Shown: positions 63,472 to 64,000 of the stretch, in pieces
How positions within the stretch are numbered: position 1 is the stretch's first letter
How the letters are laid out: each line of letters opens with the position of its first letter
Translations under genes and position numbers: made by a program
From: Nocardioides sp. T2.26MG-1
Lineage (GTDB): Bacteria > Actinomycetota > Actinomycetes > Propionibacteriales > Nocardioidaceae
Length of the DNA stretch: 64,000 nucleotides
Direction of reading: 5' to 3'
NCBI RefSeq assembly: GCF_950101795.1
Contig: NZ_CATNLZ010000007.1
Coordinates: 8,790 to 72,789 of the forward strand
The notes under the pieces: model-generated
What the model saw: the letters and a program-made list of their open reading frames with translations, nothing else
What the model was told of the DNA's origin: nothing
The model's database searches: none

Positions 63472-64000
63472 ATCAGCACCGAGCTGCGAATCAACGATCG
63501 GATCCGGGTTCCCGAGGTCCGGCTCGTTGGACCCAACGGGGAGACCGTGGGCATCGTGCCCACCGATCAGGCCCTGAAGCTTGCGCAGGAGGCGGACCTC
63601 GACCTCGTCGAGATCGCCCCGCAGGGGAAGCCACCCGTCTGCAAGCTCATGGACTACGGGAAGTTCAAGTACGAGAACGCCCAGAAGGCTCGTGAGGCCC
63701 GTCGCAACCAGACGAACGTGATCATCAAGGAGATGAAGCTTCGTCCCAAGATCGACGCGCACGACTACGAGACCAAGAAGGGCCACGTGGTGCGGTTCCT
63801 GCGCGCCGGGGACAAGGTCAAGATCACGATCATGTTCCGCGGCCGCGAGCAGCACCGGCCCGAGCTGGGCTTCCGGCTGCTCCAGCGCCTCGCCGAGGAC
63901 GTCAGCGAGCTGGGCTTCGTGGAGTCCTCGCCCAAGCAGGACGGCCGCAACATGATCATGGTGCTCGGCCCGCACAAGAAGAAGGCCGACGCCAAGGTCG
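63472..64000 (+). CDS. infC: translation initiation factor IF-3 (partial, runs off the window)
   Basis: This factor controls start-codon choice at the 30S subunit. The 176 visible residues begin [18 protein letters not shown] and include [36 protein letters not shown] and [13 protein letters not shown], all typical of IF-3. The likely start is an ATC 4 nt after AGGAGG: the ISTE-RIN beginning is conserved in actinobacterial IF-3, and non-AUG starts are the rule for infC. An in-frame TTG at 63454 lies before that ribosome binding site and is less likely. The gene continues past 64000. Confidence 0.93.
   Translation, partial: MSTELRINDRIRVPEVRLVGPNGETVGIVPTDQALKLAQEADLDLVEIAPQGKPPVCKLMDYGKFKYENAQKAREARRNQTNVIIKEMKLRPKIDAHDYETKKGHVVRFLRAGDKVKITIMFRGREQHRPELGFRLLQRLAEDVSELGFVESSPKQDGRNMIMVLGPHKKKADAKV

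Noticed and set aside
63152..63577. TTG-started frame of 141 codons in the infC leader, 6 nt after TACGAT
   Set aside because: It runs into infC in another frame and has biased, repetitive composition; the hexamer is better read as the infC promoter. A short leader peptide cannot be ruled out.

Overview
The window is chromosomal DNA of a high-GC actinobacterium, most likely a Nocardioides-like member of the Nocardioidaceae (inference). The evidence is very high third-position GC, many GTG and a few TTG starts, an mIHF gene before gmk and rpoZ, a PriA without ATPase motifs, long-form HisG, a PyrR site overlapping a ribosome binding site, and many genes with a TANNNT hexamer 6-7 bases before the start codon, the hallmark of leaderless actinobacterial mRNAs. 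Nearly everything is housekeeping core; I see no phage, IS element, CRISPR array, tRNA or rRNA.

Layout. 1-3.5 kb: end of a peptide ABC transporter operon (permease, two ATPases). 3.5-10.1 kb: rarA, two small membrane-linked genes, alaS, ruvX, mltG. 10.1-15 kb: shikimate operon aroE, A24 prepilin peptidase, aroC, aroK, aroB, aroQ, closed by a 21-nt repeat array. 15.1-17 kb: SIMPL protein, efp, nusB. 17-20.6 kb: two paralogous FAD disulfide reductases around a DUF1206 membrane protein, the first broken by one extra C. 20.7-23.1 kb: orphan ParA-like ATPase and a quinone reductase. 23.2-28.3 kb: arginine deiminase operon arcD-arcA-arcB-arcC. 28.3-38.2 kb: pyrimidine operon pyrR-pyrB-pyrC-carA-carB-pyrD-pyrF and a lipoprotein, behind a PyrR-binding leader. 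38.3-44.8 kb: mihF, gmk, rpoZ, coaBC, metK, priA, lipoprotein. 44.8-49.1 kb: ppk2 (minus), def, fmt, a YjbR-like gene, rsmB. 49.1-52.7 kb: minus-strand ECF sigma factor with a membrane partner and an ATPase; plus-strand LigD-type polymerase and rpe. 52.7-53.6 kb: repeat-rich gap with a Hen1 remnant. 53.4-57.8 kb: FMN riboswitch and riboflavin operon ribD-ribE-ribM-ribBA-ribH. 57.8-59.3 kb: hisE, hisG, PH-domain protein. 59.3-62.6 kb: minus-strand aldose epimerase, small kinase, PLP-barrel enzyme, membrane protein. 62.6-64 kb: SseB-like protein and the start of infC behind an attenuator.

How the genes work together. The arc operon breaks arginine down through carbamoyl phosphate to ATP, while the adjacent pyr operon makes carbamoyl phosphate for UMP; the two lie head to tail, separated by a 37-nt palindrome. 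Genes inside operons are translationally coupled, typically through ATGA, GTGA or TGATG overlaps. The control elements are textbook types: PyrR translational repression, an FMN riboswitch and an infC leader attenuator.

The least expected features are the frameshifted reductase, a 21-nt repeat found both after aroQ and in frame inside ribD, two families of perfect palindromes, and the Hen1 remnant. I found no clearly new multi-gene system.
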